Shown here: positions 35,240 through 47,057 of the stretch, piece after piece
How the letters are laid out: each line of letters begins with the position of its first letter
Numbering within the stretch: the first letter of the stretch is position 1
Notes under the pieces: generated by a model
Told to the model about the DNA's origin: nothing
The model's input: the letters and a program-made list of their open reading frames with translations, nothing else
The model's database searches: none
Position numbers and translations under genes: made by a program
Origin: Prosopis cineraria
Lineage: Eukaryota > Streptophyta > Magnoliopsida > Fabales > Fabaceae
Length of the DNA: 64,000 nt
Assembly (NCBI RefSeq): GCF_029017545.1
Contig: NW_026555333.1
Span: forward strand, 40,390,277-40,454,276
Reading direction: 5' to 3'

Positions 35240-36300
35240 CTAATTAAAGAAATAAATAAAATTTCTATCTTTGTCTAAATAAAATTAACCTTTGTTTACA
35301 CCAAAAAACCTATTTAAGACTTGAGAGGGGTCTATTATTTACCCTCCATACCTCAAAAATTATTAGCCTAGCATATTGATAAAGAATACTCCTAGTCAAA
35401 AAGAAGAACGAGAAGTAACTTTTTTGTGAAAAAATTATGCTTTCTAAAATCACATCAAGATTATTTTGTGTAATTTAAAAGTGTAAGTGAAGCACTTGGC
35501 ATTTCTTTTCAATTAATTATCTAAAAAAATATGCTAACTTTCTTTGTGTGTGTGTATCCTCCTTAAATATTATATTCTTAAGCCAAAATTATTAATAATA
35601 GGTGAAAGAAATGAAAAATGAGAAAATGAGAAAATATCAATCAAATTAAGAATTAATCAAAGTAAAATGAGAAAATATCTATCGTTAAATAAATGATAAA
35701 AAACAAGAAAAAAATGTAAAAGTAAAGTTGACCTTATACATGCCATGACCATCCTATATTTAAAATCCTTTCGACTTCAAAACATGCCAAGTGTCATGTT
35801 AAAATGTTCTATTTGTGGTTCAAAATTATATATGTAATTGTATAAGAATGACTGTGAACACCAAGGAAAAAAAAGAATAGACTTTGAACACTATTGAAGA
35901 TCAAGAAACATGGATAAAAGCATATCCAACAAAAGTTCATTAAAAGGGAAAAAACATCATACTAAATAAAAATAATTATAGGTTGAAGTTTATGGGATTG
36001 GAGCTAATAAAGAACACAACAAGAAGATCAAAAGCTAACCTGTCTTCAGCTTTCTTGTGATCCAAAGTAAGTGATCTATGTGCATGCAACAACAAACAAA
36101 GAAGGCCAATTTCAGTTCTGTCTTGCAATTTGAGAGCTTCACATTTGTCTTGAAATTGAAGTCTCTATTTCAATAAGAAAGAGTATTTAAAACATTGAAT
36201 TCAATAATTTAATGCTATATATATTAATTTTAAAACAAATAGTTATAATTATCCACTCTTATGTTTACTCTCTTAGTAATCTTCAATAAACTTGCTTACA
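35240..36300. repeat. CNL 5'-flank copy without a CNL
   Basis: Matches 20,400-23,700 in the same orientation apart from the CACTA element, which is absent here. It includes a splice-donor-like border at 36,040 (GACAG|gttagc on the minus strand). The DNA downstream of it on the minus strand (below 35,240) is E2, not a CNL, so this is an orphan leader. Confidence 0.65.
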
Positions 36301-36997
36301 GTTTATTCAGAACATATACTATGTTTTGTAGTTTAAACTTCTAAAATGATAGGTAAATATAAAAAAGATCTTTTTTAAAAATCACAAAAGAAACAAAGGG
36401 AATTTTTTTTAATAAAAAGAAGGCTAAAATATACTAAACCTCTATAAACTTTGAGTCAATTGAATTGAATCCCTTCACATTTAAAATTTTAAAATTAACT
36501 TAACTTTTTTTTTACCACATATTCCCTTACTATTATTTCTTAATTATTTTACTAATAAAAGTTATTATGTCATCATAAGAAAAGACAAGCAGTAGCTTAT
36601 GTGACATCAAATGTAAACTAATAATATTTTTATAAAAATTTTATCCATATTTTCTGTTATTATAACATCTATACTTTCTTTTTCAATTAATTTCCTGAAC
36701 ACTTGGCATGTCCCTTCAATGAATTATCTAAAAAAAAATATATATAACAGATCCAATTATTTGATGAAGTACTTGAATCTATTGGATGTTCAATTTAGTA
36801 TACATTATGAAATAAATTATTGAAATTTAATTTAGGGAGTTTAATTTTTAAGATAATATTTTTTTCTGTAAAAAGTGTAACATAAAAATGATATGTTAAC
36901 TGTATGAACTTCAAAACTATTTTAAACATTTAAAAGAATAAAATCTTAAGCATCTAATAAATCAAATTTAGATACAGCCTTAATTTTATAATTTACT
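36301..36997. other. Gene-free stretch
   Basis: Low-complexity AT-rich DNA, no gene seen. Confidence 0.5.
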
Positions 36998-37559
36998 CAA
37001 TTGAGGAGATCCAAATGAATAGAGATAGTATTCTGACAATTACTCAATAATTACCACCTCTTAACAGTGAAATCTATGAAGTCAATTTCCTTTTGCACGT
37101 GCGTGTGAAATTAATACAAATTTAGTATAAATATAAACTAAATTAAGGGAAATTAAATGCCAAGTTTGTATATGAATCGGAAACTTAATTTGAGTGTATG
37201 AATAATCTGTCTGCTTTTAAAATTTGACAAAAATCCTCCTAAACTACAAAAGTATATCTTTACATGTAATTTGACAAAACTTTAGAAATCTAGAGGGCTT
37301 TGGTGGGATTTATTATTTACTCTCCAAACCACAAAAATGATTGATCTCTTAATTATCTCAACAAATGATGCTACTAATAATCATCTCATAAAAAATAAAA
37401 GAAATAACTTCCTTTTGTAAAATATATATATATATATATATATACACTTTATATGGTCACATCATGAATATTTTGCTGTAACTTGGGGCTCAACTAATTT
37501 TTTTTATTGAGAAAAATAGAACAATAAAGAGAAAGAAAAATAATAAAATCTCAATTACC

Positions 37560-37660
37560 AATGAAAGTTTGGTCTAGTTAGTAAAATTTTGATCCATATC
37601 CTACCAAGTCTAGGTCGTAAGATCAAATCTCATTATTGATACGAAGAACTTGTTGGCCTG
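37560..37660. other. Possible tRNA-derived (SINE-like) remnant
   Basis: agatcaaatctc fits a pol III B-box pattern (GWTCRANNC), with gtttggtctagttagta upstream at about A-box distance. The copy at 545-640 has lost one B-box base. No tRNA cloverleaf can be formed, so this is at most a degenerate SINE piece. Confidence 0.2.
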
Positions 37661-37784
37661 AGTACTTCTCTTAACATTCTTTGACTCTTTGCTACAAGTT
37701 CTTCAAAAACATGTCACATTACGATGCCAAAAAGTATCAGAAGAAATTGAGAAAATGGGAACACCACCAAACAAAAGCTAACCT

Positions 37785-38010
37785 GATACAAGTGGTCTTC
37801 TCCAAAACAGGTTTTTTCACTACATACGCACCCTATGAACAAAAAGAAAGATACTGAGTTTAAGAGTACTGAATGATTGAACTGAAGAAGCAAAGACAAA
37901 ACCAAACACAAGTTTACCTTTGTTTATGAGAAAACTTGATCAATTTCTCCAAATACGTGTTCGGCAGAAAAGTTGCAGAAGAAGAACTCAGTGATCTCTC
38001 GCACTTTCAG
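37785..38010 (-). other. Two probable 5'-UTR exons, copy 2
   Basis: Exon 1 ends CATAAACAAAG|gtaaac near 37,917. Exon 2 (about 37,785-37,820) starts after tatgtag and ends TATCAG|gttagc. Both borders are conserved with 741-970, which supports real splicing in the ancestor. Confidence 0.45.
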
Positions 38011-38474
38011 AGAAAAGCAGATATATCAGACTATTTGTTTTGGCCAGCCAAATATATATCATAGACGTTAGTTGAGATAATCTTTGATGTACAATTGTGT
38101 CCAGAAGAAAATAATTCACTAGAATTATTATTATTTGTATTACACGAAATTTGGAGAATACTTCACCTATTTTTTGTTGTTAGGCACTTTCAACTGATTT
38201 ACTTAAACTAACAGTTAAATTATAAACATTAAATATATCTTACAATGAATTTTTTTTTAACTTTAACCCTGTTGATAAGAAAAGAGAGATATACAGTATA
38301 CAATACAATGAGATATAAAATTAAATTTATAAAAAAGGTAAAATTAAAATAATAATAATAAATCATAGTCCATGCATCTTATATCTATGAAGATAAAAAA
38401 ATATTTCTAGAAGATAATGTATAATAAGGAGATGAGGGAGTAACAAAGCTTTTAACGTGATATGAATTTTATAA

Positions 38475-39485
38475 TATATATTGATATTGATTGGTGATAA
38501 ATTTTATACATTTATAATATTTAAAAGACCATAATAGTTTTAGGAAAAAAAATAATTGACAAAATAAACTTGAGATATAATAATAATAATTGTAATAATA
38601 ATAATTATTATTATTTAAGTCTCCCCCAAGAGTAGCTTCTTCTTTATTCATTTATTGCTACTTTTAAAAGTCTTGGTGTACTCAGTTGTTGGGAGCTCAT
38701 TTATAGTCTCTCCAATGAAAGTGTTCCAGCTCAAATAAACGCACTGATACTTGAATATGAATGAAATCAGAAAAATAGGGAATAGAAAAAAATGATTGCA
38801 GACAATATATACTCCTTCTCGTTGATATTACAAGACACATTTAAAAAAAAAATTGATCTTTAAATTAGACACATGAAGATTATTTATTATATTTTTCAAT
38901 TTTATCCACATAGCAAATTTGATTTTAGTGTTCATCATATGTTAATATGCTATGTATCTCTCTCTTTTTATTTTCAATCGGAGTAAAATTGAAAAAAAAA
39001 ATCATTTTAAAATATATCTAATGAGTTAATAGTTATTTTTCAATTCAAATGAAATAGTTAAAAGCAGCTTACGATAGAAATTAGAGAAAATATTATATAT
39101 GTACTTCTTTCATTTAAAAATGTAAAACATTTTTAATTAAATTTTACCCCCTAATAAAGTAGTTATCTACTTTTAAACTAATCATATCTTTACATATTTA
39201 CCCTTATTAACCACCCTACAATAAATATAAAGTCATTATTAATAAGAGTACTTTTGAAAAAAAGGCAATGATTACATCTCGAAAAATTAAAAATGTCTTA
39301 TATTTTTTAATATTTAATTTTTCAAAAAATATTTTATATTTTTGAATAGATGGAGTATGTATATATTGTTTTTTTAAGTAAAAAATGAGGGTAAAAAATT
39401 TACAGTTATTTTGATGATTTGAGAAATAAAAATGCCATCACAGACTCAATAATCTCTCGCACTTTCCCTCTTGGCCAAATATGAA
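38475..39485. repeat. Promoter-like module, copy P1, with two MITE-like inserts
   Basis: Contains the marker phrases shared with P2-P5: atattgat...ttttatac, taaaagaccata, ttttaggaaaaaa, gtgttcc(a)...ctcaaataaac, gaaaaatagggaat, and finally gatttgagaaataaaaatg. Within it, 39,104-39,355 is a Stowaway-like element flanked by TA, and 38,812 starts another with ctccttctc. A (TAA)n tract lies at 38,577-38,618. No gene follows. Confidence 0.55.
39104..39355. mobile_element. Stowaway-like MITE (family of 2,950-3,199)
   Basis: TA-flanked (39,102-39,103 and 39,356-39,357). Shares caccctacaataaatataaa and aaaaaaggcaat with the copy at 2,950. Confidence 0.65.
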
Positions 39486-40273
39486 TCACTGACTAGTTGT
39501 GATGTACTTCATCCGGTCTAGAAAACCTATCAGCGTGTGATTGAAGTATATGCAAAATTATTTGCTGATTTTATGATATTTATTAATTTTGACTAAAGCA
39601 TGTACGATATCGTAATCAATTTATTTTATCTGTTTTTTAAAAACAATTATGACACATGCTTTTAAATTGTTTTAAGAGTCATTAGATGCTGATTGATATT
39701 GTATCGGCTACTGTTAAAAATATAAAGTTTTATTATTTGGATTCTATTGGCAGGCAACTAGATAATAGAAAGGATATGATTAAATTATTTAATATATAGT
39801 TTATAATTTAATTAAATTTTATATATTTTTTATCATTTTGAAGTTCTAACTTCAACTTATTTTCCTGGATAAAGGTTCATTTTTATTCTTAAAATATTTT
39901 GATAGAAGTACCTATTGACCTAAAGTATTTGTCATAACAATATTTCCCTTCAAGTAATTAAAACATAGCAATTTTGTCCTTGGTGTTAAATTTCAAAATA
40001 TTTTAAGGCAACATTACTATGACAAGGACTTTAAGCCACTAAGTGCTCCTATCGAAATACTTTAATGACAAAAATAGACTTTTACCCATTCTTATCAAGA
40101 CTATAGTACTTTATCATACTCAAAAGAACTTTCCTATATAATTAATGTACAAGTCATATGATCAAGCTTACACTAATTAAAAAATAATAAAGGTACTTAT
40201 CACTATTAATTTAAACAATTAATACTAACTTTCTAATTAATTCAATATCATATTCATTGGTTTCTCGATGTAG
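39486..40273. other. Gene-free stretch, perhaps part of a decayed transposon
   Basis: No continuous frame. It lies immediately upstream of the Ulp1-like fragment and may be its eroded 5' part. Confidence 0.35.
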
Positions 40274-40554
40274 TGCTTACAACAAATGGCCTACAACGAG
40301 AATTGTGGATATTACATGATGAAATTTCTCAAAGACATCATCACTCAAAGAATGACTCTAATCTTCACCACGGTATGTATGTTGTCCAGCTTCAATTATA
40401 TGTAATTATGAATTTTAATTTACTCAATTAATTAACTTTATTATTATATTACATTATATTGCAGTATTTTCCTAATTCATACTATGAAGAACTTGGAGAC
40501 CGTCACATCAATAAAGTCATTAAGAAATGGTTTGAGTTCGTTTTTCAATTGTAG
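40274..40554 (+). pseudogene. Ulp1-like C48 cysteine protease fragment
   Basis: Two joined segments. Exon 1 (40,274-40,372) reads CLQQMAYNENCGYYMMKFLK and then DIITQRMTLIFTT before gtatgt. Exon 2 (40,465-40,554), after attgcag, reads YFPNSYYEELGDRHINKVIK, then KWFEFVFQL, stop. The Q...NCGYYMMKF core resembles the conserved Gln and catalytic Cys region of plant Ulp1-type proteases, which are often carried by CACTA or Mutator-like transposons. The ending resembles their usual tail. Only the last 60 or so residues survive, with one extra residue between Gln and Cys compared with the usual spacing. The His and Asp part is missing, so no active enzyme is possible. Confidence 0.5.
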
Positions 40555-40802
40555 GTAAAGAATAAGTGAGTTAGACATTTTTTAATATAGTTTTATTCAT
40601 TTATGTTTTGTAAATTAGAATAATTTTGGTTTAGTATCACAAATAATTTTGGTTTTTATAAAGTTTTACTAAAATTGTTAGTATAATTGCTATTAATTAA
40701 GTATAATTTTGGAATGGATTGGATTTTTTTTTATTGCATCTAAATTGCACTATTGTAAGAGGGCTGCCTTCAAAATCCAACACATTGACGATTATAAATC
40801 AT

Positions 40803-40873
40803 AACTATCCAATATAAGCCCTATATTGGACGGTTATACAATAGTCCAACATATCATAATATATTGGATAGTT
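40803..40873. repeat. Perfect 14-bp inverted repeat
   Basis: aactatccaatata (40,803-40,816) and its exact reverse complement (40,860-40,873) are separated by 43 bases that contain two further related ttgga/tccaa words. It lies 250 bp after the Ulp1-like fragment and may be subterminal sequence of the same transposon. Confidence 0.7.
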
Positions 40874-42774
40874 ATAACAATAATTGTCCAGCACATGATT
40901 TTTTCTATTATTTTTTAATTTTACCTCTTTTATAAATTTAATTTTAGGACACATTGTATATTGTATATCTCTTTCTTCCTAATATTAATAAGGTAAAGTT
41001 GAAATTTTTTTCTTATTTTAAGACATCTATGAGTTAACTGTCATTCCTTTATTTGAGTGAAGTACTTAAAAGTACTTTATAATTGGAAGTAAATAAAGTG
41101 TCTTCTTATATCTTATCTTCTCTTATACATTGTAAAATGTGTCATTTGTTAGGGTTCATATACAATTGGAAGAACAACAACAATTTTTTTTTAAAATTTT
41201 TGTATGTTTAAAAATTATGTGGGACCTACAATTAGAAAATAATTGTGAGACCCATGATAAAAAAATGATGGTGGACATGAAATTCATGTTCAAAATGATA
41301 GGCATGAGATATTATTTTTTTCTTGTATTTTGCATTATATATAAGACAATAAATTGTGAAAGTGAAAAAATAATAAACTGTAGAATAAAATATAAATAAT
41401 ATCTTCAAATAATAAATTATTTTTTATTTTTTAATATACTTGGGGTAAAAAATTATAAATTATCTATACATATTCTCAAGTTTAATGGGATTTACTGTTC
41501 ATTTAACATTTTGTGAACATTACCCCTTTAAACTTTTTTGAAAAATACATTTTTTTTGTTCTTGTTTTACTTTTATAGTTGGGAAAAAATTTAAGAAATT
41601 GTAAGAATACAATACATGTAATTGATAAATAGTACTACTATCAATATTATATTTGAATAACTTTTTATAAATAATTGATAGTCTATTTGAGAAGTTTTTT
41701 TCCATATGAAAAAATGGATCATTAATCTTTTTTTTTTTCAAATTTTACCCTTTAACTTTTTTTATAAATGGTGAAAAATATCGCATATAAAAGAGAAATT
41801 ACTTTTCAATGTGATGCTTTTAATAAATATAAATTAATTTTTTTAGACAAAACTAATTATTTAACTATATCTCCTTAATTACAGTGAGATACTTAAAGAT
41901 AACTTGCATATAGAACAAGAGGGACTACTATAATATTGGCTATACTATTTATTTAATTTAAAATCATTATTTAATATATACACATTTTTATCTATTTTTA
42001 GTTTTTGCTATAATTGTAATTTATAAATACTACTATAACATAAATTATAGTATAGATTTTATTATAGTATATATTTTATTTTACTTAGGATGATACATAG
42101 GCCAACAAATTCTTAAAAAAACAGTTAATTATATTTTAATTTGCAAGAGTAATAAATTTTTTTAAAATACAATTTATATTTTTATATTATACATAATGCC
42201 CTAATTTATATTACAAAGTTACCCCTATGATAAGGGTAATGTATTCCAAAATAGAAATTGCTATTTTTTTAATTGACACGAGACAACTAATAATGGATGC
42301 AGAAATATTTTTTTGGGGCAATTTTTTTTCTTTGATTAATTATGGGGAGAGAACTTAGTAGAAAGTATATTTTTTAACTTTATTTCAAAATTTTTTCACA
42401 TATTAATAAAAGAAAAAATAGAAATGTTCCTCAACGATGACATAGTTTAAAATAAAAAAAAATGTAATGTATACTCTCTCCAAATGATAATATAAGGTAT
42501 GGTATCTTTTAAAAAATTTTCTTAGTCTAAAATATAAGACATCAAATAAATTTTATATTTATTTTTTTAACTATATCATATTTCATTTATTAGTCTTTTT
42601 AAAAAATCATGCATTGAAACTTTAATTACTATTATCAAGACTCTTATATTAGGTATTTAATGAAGGTATAACTAAAAAAATGCAGATATTTTTAGAAATT
42701 TAATGTTTCAATTAATATTATTTGTAAATTATGAATTAGTTAACTATAACTTATATTGTGGTTCAGAGGAAATA
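40874..42774. other. Gene-free AT-rich stretch
   Basis: The two frames of 70-86 codons here (41,139-41,399 plus; 41,520-41,741 minus) have biased K/N/F composition, no domain and no splice support. A TATA-rich tract lies at 42,025-42,080. Confidence 0.5.
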
Positions 42775-43174
42775 TGATGGGATATGGGATAATAGTTAAT
42801 TAGGATAATTATAATTTATTTAAGATATTAAGATTATCCATTAAGGATATTTGGGTAAGAATTTTATCCATTAGTATTAGATTTATTGTTTAATTCTATT
42901 GTTATCTTAGATTTATTTATATTCAATAAAAAAGGATATTATCATCCTATCATTATCTTTTTAAATTAAATTTAAGATTTAAATTTAGATTCATCATTTT
43001 ATTATTCTTTTATTACTTTTAGATATCTATAAATAGAGTTAAGTTTTTTATTTATATCTAACTTTTGAGTATTATTGAATAAAATTTTTTAAAAATTTTA
43101 ATATTTCTCTTCTTCCTTTCCCTCTCTTTCTCCTCTTCCTCTTCTCCCTTCCCCTCCGCCTTTCCTGTTTTACA
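42775..43174 (+). mobile_element. Probable solo LTR, Ty1/Copia-like
   Basis: Starts TGATGGGATATGGG and ends near TTTTACA. Inside is a TATA-like ctataaatagag (43,030), then ttgaataaaatt (43,077), a possible poly(A) signal, then a CT-rich tract (43,104-43,165). This order of promoter, polyadenylation signal and pyrimidine tract is typical of short Copia LTRs. No clear 5-bp target duplication was found, so the boundaries are uncertain. It adjoins promoter module P2. Confidence 0.5.
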
Positions 43175-43180
43175 TTAGAA

Positions 43181-43730
43181 TATTGATGATAATTTTCATA
43201 CTGCCGTAATGTTTAAAGGGACATGTGATTATTTTAGGAAAAAAATATAAACAACAAATTAAAATAAATAAGTTTGTGATATATTGATAATACTCCCTCC
43301 GTCTTAAATTATATAGTATTTTTTAAGGAGTTTCTCTATCCCAAAATATAAAATATTTTGAGTAAATTAAAGTTTCATTAAATACATCAATTCTAATATT
43401 ACTTTTTCTTTTTTTATAATTAATTTTCATCTCTTTTCTTTTTAATATATTAAATGAGGGATATTTTTAAAATTTTATATATTTATTTTAAAAAAATAAG
43501 ATTGTTAAATGTACTTAATGAGTTTATTAATATATGAAATTTTATTTAAAAATATTTTATAATTTAAGACAGGAGAAGTAATTCAAATCTTGGTCTACCA
43601 TTTAATGATACTTTTAAAATGTGTCACCTACTTAGGTGCTGTGGGATCACCTCATTTATCTCTCTTCAATGAAAATGTTCCAACTCAAATAAACGTGATC
43701 CTTTTATATGAATGATATGAAACAAATAGA
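43181..43730. repeat. Promoter-like module, copy P2
   Basis: Shares attgatgataatttt, then aaataagtttg(a/t)gatatattgataa, then gtgtcac and tctc(t)tcaatgaaaatgttccaactcaaataaac with P4 and P5. It is interrupted by the MITE at 43,293-43,578. Confidence 0.6.
43293..43578. mobile_element. Stowaway-like MITE inside module P2
   Basis: ctccctccgtcttaaatta at the left and taatttaagacaggagaag at the right, flanked by TA. P4 and P5 have no insert at this point (atattaataacaattcaag at 50,688-50,706). Confidence 0.75.
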
Positions 43731-43956
43731 CTACAGAAAAAAAAAATTAACAGTCAAAATTTATTTTATTATAAATTTAAAAATTTAAAATTTATTTTAT
43801 ACATTTTAAGAGTTTAAAATTTAAAATAATTTTTAAATAAAATTTCAAGATCTTATCCACCCTATAATTCTTAGGCATTTTACCCATTTCTCTCTCAAAC
43901 CTCCCAAACTATTTTTGATTTTGCTGCCGACGCATGAGTCGACAAAATGTGCGACT

Positions 43957-44196
43957 TTAACCTTTTCGTATAATTTTCTCAATTTTCCTGTTATGTCGAT
44001 CTTTCTTGCTAATAATTAAGATTAGTTGATGATTAATTAATGAAAAGTGTACAATCATGTTTCCCATTTTGATGAAGGGTACGGGTAATTGATTAGAAAG
44101 GCTGAATTGGTTGCAGAAGAGCATTACATTGACAGGGAGGAATTTGAGAGCAGATAGAGCCCACGTGACAAGGGATGATGATGATCCATGTAACAT
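43957..44196 (-). other. Small frame shared with 54,252-54,479
   Basis: The minus-strand frames in both duplicates remain open and are alike: GSSSLVTWALSALKFL here against GSSSLAMWALPAPKFL, and FSLINHQLILIISKKDRHN against FSLINHQLILIISQKDRHN. There are in-frame length differences between them. No domain, signal peptide or splice context supports a protein. The frame may be open by descent from the duplication alone. Confidence 0.25.
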
Positions 44197-44317
44197 TCAA
44201 TAGTACCAAATCCCATCACTCTTATTCGACAACACATTACTCCCATACTATCTTACCTACACCCTCGCTCACACAAATACTTCCCCCTCGCTCACATCTA
44301 CATCCACGTCATCCACA

Positions 44318-44356
44318 CGTGACACGTGTGTGCGCGCACGCGCGCGCGCGGGGGGG
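44318..44356. repeat. Alternating CG/CA tract ending in a G-run
   Basis: cacacgtgacacgtgtgtgc is followed by gcgcacgcgcgcgcgcg and then seven G. This is alternating purine-pyrimidine DNA of the kind that can form left-handed helix, and it holds two cacgtg G-box cores. The duplicate at 54.5 kb has no such tract. Confidence 0.85.
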
Positions 44357-45301
44357 TGTGAAGTTATCAGAAAGCATTAATGCTTGAAATCAACTTGAAA
44401 CAACACCTCATTAATCAGCCTCGGGGCAGTTGTTAAGTTTCTCTTTGCCAATTTTGTCAGCTCCTATTCTTGAATCATTAATGCTGCCCCTAATTTTACC
44501 AAATTTTTTTATAGCAAATAATAAAGTACTATAAGAAACTTTAACACATTCTTTCTAAAATCAAAATAATAATACCTGTCCAAATAATAAAATATTTTTA
44601 AATAAAATTTTATGTATAAATAAATTTTATTAAATATATTTAACAATTTTATTTTTTAAAAAATATAAAATTTTAAAAATATCTTTCATTTAATAATCTT
44701 AATTCTATATTTAATTAGTATATTCAATAGAGAGAGATAAATGATAGTATTAAAAAAAATTTATTTAATAAAATTTTAATTTTTTAAAATACTTTATATT
44801 TTGAGACGTTGAATATCAATTAAAAATATTTTATAATTTATGGAGTAATTAAAATACTACTCTTTCTCTCCTTGAATATTATGAGCAAGTGTCAACTGCA
44901 ATTTTTTCCATTTCCATGAGGGAGAAAACATCACTTTTCATTCACATTGCTTCACAAAATATATTCAAGTAATACGAATTCAACTATTTTCATGTGCCTA
45001 CCATCAAACAAATTTATTTTTATTAAAAAAAGAACCTTAAAATATATGAATGCAAGAAGTTATGTTTACTGTGGTTTTAATTATGAAAATAAATTCTGGC
45101 ACTCATGAGAAGTTGGAATGATAAACCAAGCTTGAATTATACACACTTCAACACTGTTCACCTCAATTTTAAAAATCTGGGCATATGTTGATATACACAT
45201 GGTGGTCAACAAAAGCTGTAACTTGTAAAAGCCCATCTCGCCAAATGAAGTTTTTCATTCACTTTTCAGGCGTTTATTTAGCTTTGTTTGTTCTTTAAGT
45301 T

Positions 45302-45601
45302 TTATTCCAACCAAATTTTACGAATTAAAAATTTTAAAGTTGCATATACTGACGCATATTTTGGACCTATATATATCAGGAAAGTACGAAAATATTGTAA
45401 AACTTGATAGTGATTATGGAAGCAATAATCATAACAGACTTCCAAATCTGCAAGAGCCTTCACCACAGATTCATCTTTGGTGGTAGAAACAATAGGCATT
45501 GATGCGATTGGTAATTTCTCAGCATCATCATCGAAGCCTTGAAGATTTATTATGCCACTGGTCTTTATTTCTTTCTCTGTTTGATTGACCTTGATTTCCT
45601 C
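45302..45601 (-). pseudogene. Start of the helical/coiled-coil exon, cut by a junction
   Basis: After cacttag the minus strand reads EEIKVNQTEKEIKTSGIINL, then a linker, then VKALADLEV, as in the exon at 11,320. The homology ends at about 45,438. Sequence beyond it (tgttatgattattgcttcc) belongs to the 3' flank of the CNL genes (compare 60,140). The join is present at the same base in copy 2 near 56,487. The exon is open up to the junction but is a fragment. Confidence 0.65.
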
Positions 45602-46349
45602 CTAAGTGAAAAGATGCATTTAAATATGGATTAGAACATAACTCTTGAGTTGTAGTGGCATAAGTTAAGCATTGGATTTTTCAATTTAATTTTTATCAGA
45701 AAGTAAGGAATATATAGAAAATAACTTGTAGCATTATGGCTAGCATTGTAAAAGAATTTAACTCATTTTGAAAACAAAATTATAGCTGATAAGATTGTTA
45801 ATATCAATCACTTTAACTTAACAGGCAAGTTATGTAATCTTTTATTATTTTTGACATATAGTGCACCCTTGGTGGATCAATATTGTTGGCCCAAGCTCAC
45901 ATTGTATAGTGGGAGGTCAAATTAATAACGGAAAAATAGGAGGGTCTTGACTGCAATATGCCCCAAATTCATTTTGAGTCATGAGAGGCAACAGTTAAAG
46001 TGTTAACTGTATGCAAGTTGCCTTTATCTTGATGCTTAGAAGTTATTTGGCAAGTGTATGTGAAAACTATATCTCTTATGGGAGAAATATTAATGAAGCA
46101 AACTAAGAAATCTTTGGTGCTCTCTTCTCTCTTCCACTGTGGTGCATTTGCTGTGTTTCTGAACCAAATTTTATGGTAACTCTATTCCTGCATAGAGGTA
46201 TTATTTGGCGCACTAACAGGTACTTTAAACTTCATAAATCTACATTTCATAAGTGGGACATCTAAAAAATTATTATAGTTAGATACCTGTTTTAGGCTTT
46301 TTTTTTTAAAAAAAGAAAAGCCTACATTGGGTAATGCTGGTTGTGAAGG

Positions 46350-46960
46350 CATTGATGTGTAACAATGTTAGCATTATTTCTGCCATTAGCACCCTGCATA
46401 GTACCAAATTATAGGTTTCAATTTTATTGCTTTAATCAATTGACTGAGCTTCTTTGACATCCACACACAAGCTTGTAATTCAAATACAAAAATAAAAAGG
46501 CGATGAAATAAAGTCATAAACATAGAAAAAAATGAAAAAGGTGAAAGCCGCATGACAGTGAGATTGCATATACCTTCGTCAACTCATTTATTGTGGTACC
46601 AATTATAGGATTAGTCTCAGTATCTTTTTCAATATCTATTTCTCATTGGTTGACTTTGATTTTTCCCTGAACAAAATAAACAGAATATTTAGAAAAAGAA
46701 AGAATGGGCTTGCAGTATATCTATAAATTATTAAATAACAAAATCAATTCATTAGCTATGATAATTATTGGAATCAATTAAAAACATTATGTCACATAAT
46801 TATATGATCACACAAGTGAGGTTGTTCGTTCTAAAGAATTGCTTTATCTTGATACATAGCAGAATGCTTTAGGCAGAGAAGTTATTAAGGAGCTCTGAAG
46901 GGATCATTTAGGTCCTGAATGACTTGATGATTTAACTATAATAGCATTTTCTATTGTTGA
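46350..46960 (-). pseudogene. Decayed cassette exons, copy 1
   Basis: Remnants of the 11,598 type (near 46,340-46,395), the 11,878 type (46,575-46,665; VNQ, stop, EIDIEKDTETNPIIG) and the 12,065 type (46,865-46,960). The splice borders are partly preserved (gtatat at 46,572). In-frame stops show loss of function. Confidence 0.5.
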
Positions 46961-47057
46961 ACCTTATATTCTACCTCTATCATAGCAAAAAAGGACATGT
47001 AAGTTTTGGTTATACTTATTGTTTAAATATACTCAATAGGATGAGTTGAATAAGGAA

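Larger units (their letters stand above)
36998..38121. repeat. Paralogous 5' block, copy 2
   Basis: Partner of 1-1,100. It includes a (TA)n run at 37,425-37,446 that copy 1 lacks, and the two leader exons described next. Confidence 0.8.
43600..47056. repeat. Segmental duplication, copy 1 (partner 53,150-58,360)
   Basis: The two regions are colinear and in the same orientation from aatgttccaactc through the cassette-exon remnants to aggatgagttgaata. Differences are insertions: hAT 55,565-56,259 and MITE 56,690-56,977 in copy 2; a GC-rich tract at 44,318-44,356 in copy 1. Copy 1 ends where the hAT-like element at 47,058 begins. Confidence 0.85.

Noticed and set aside
37560..37660. A tRNA gene
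   Set aside because: Only a B-box-like word is present. No acceptor stem or anticodon arm can be drawn.
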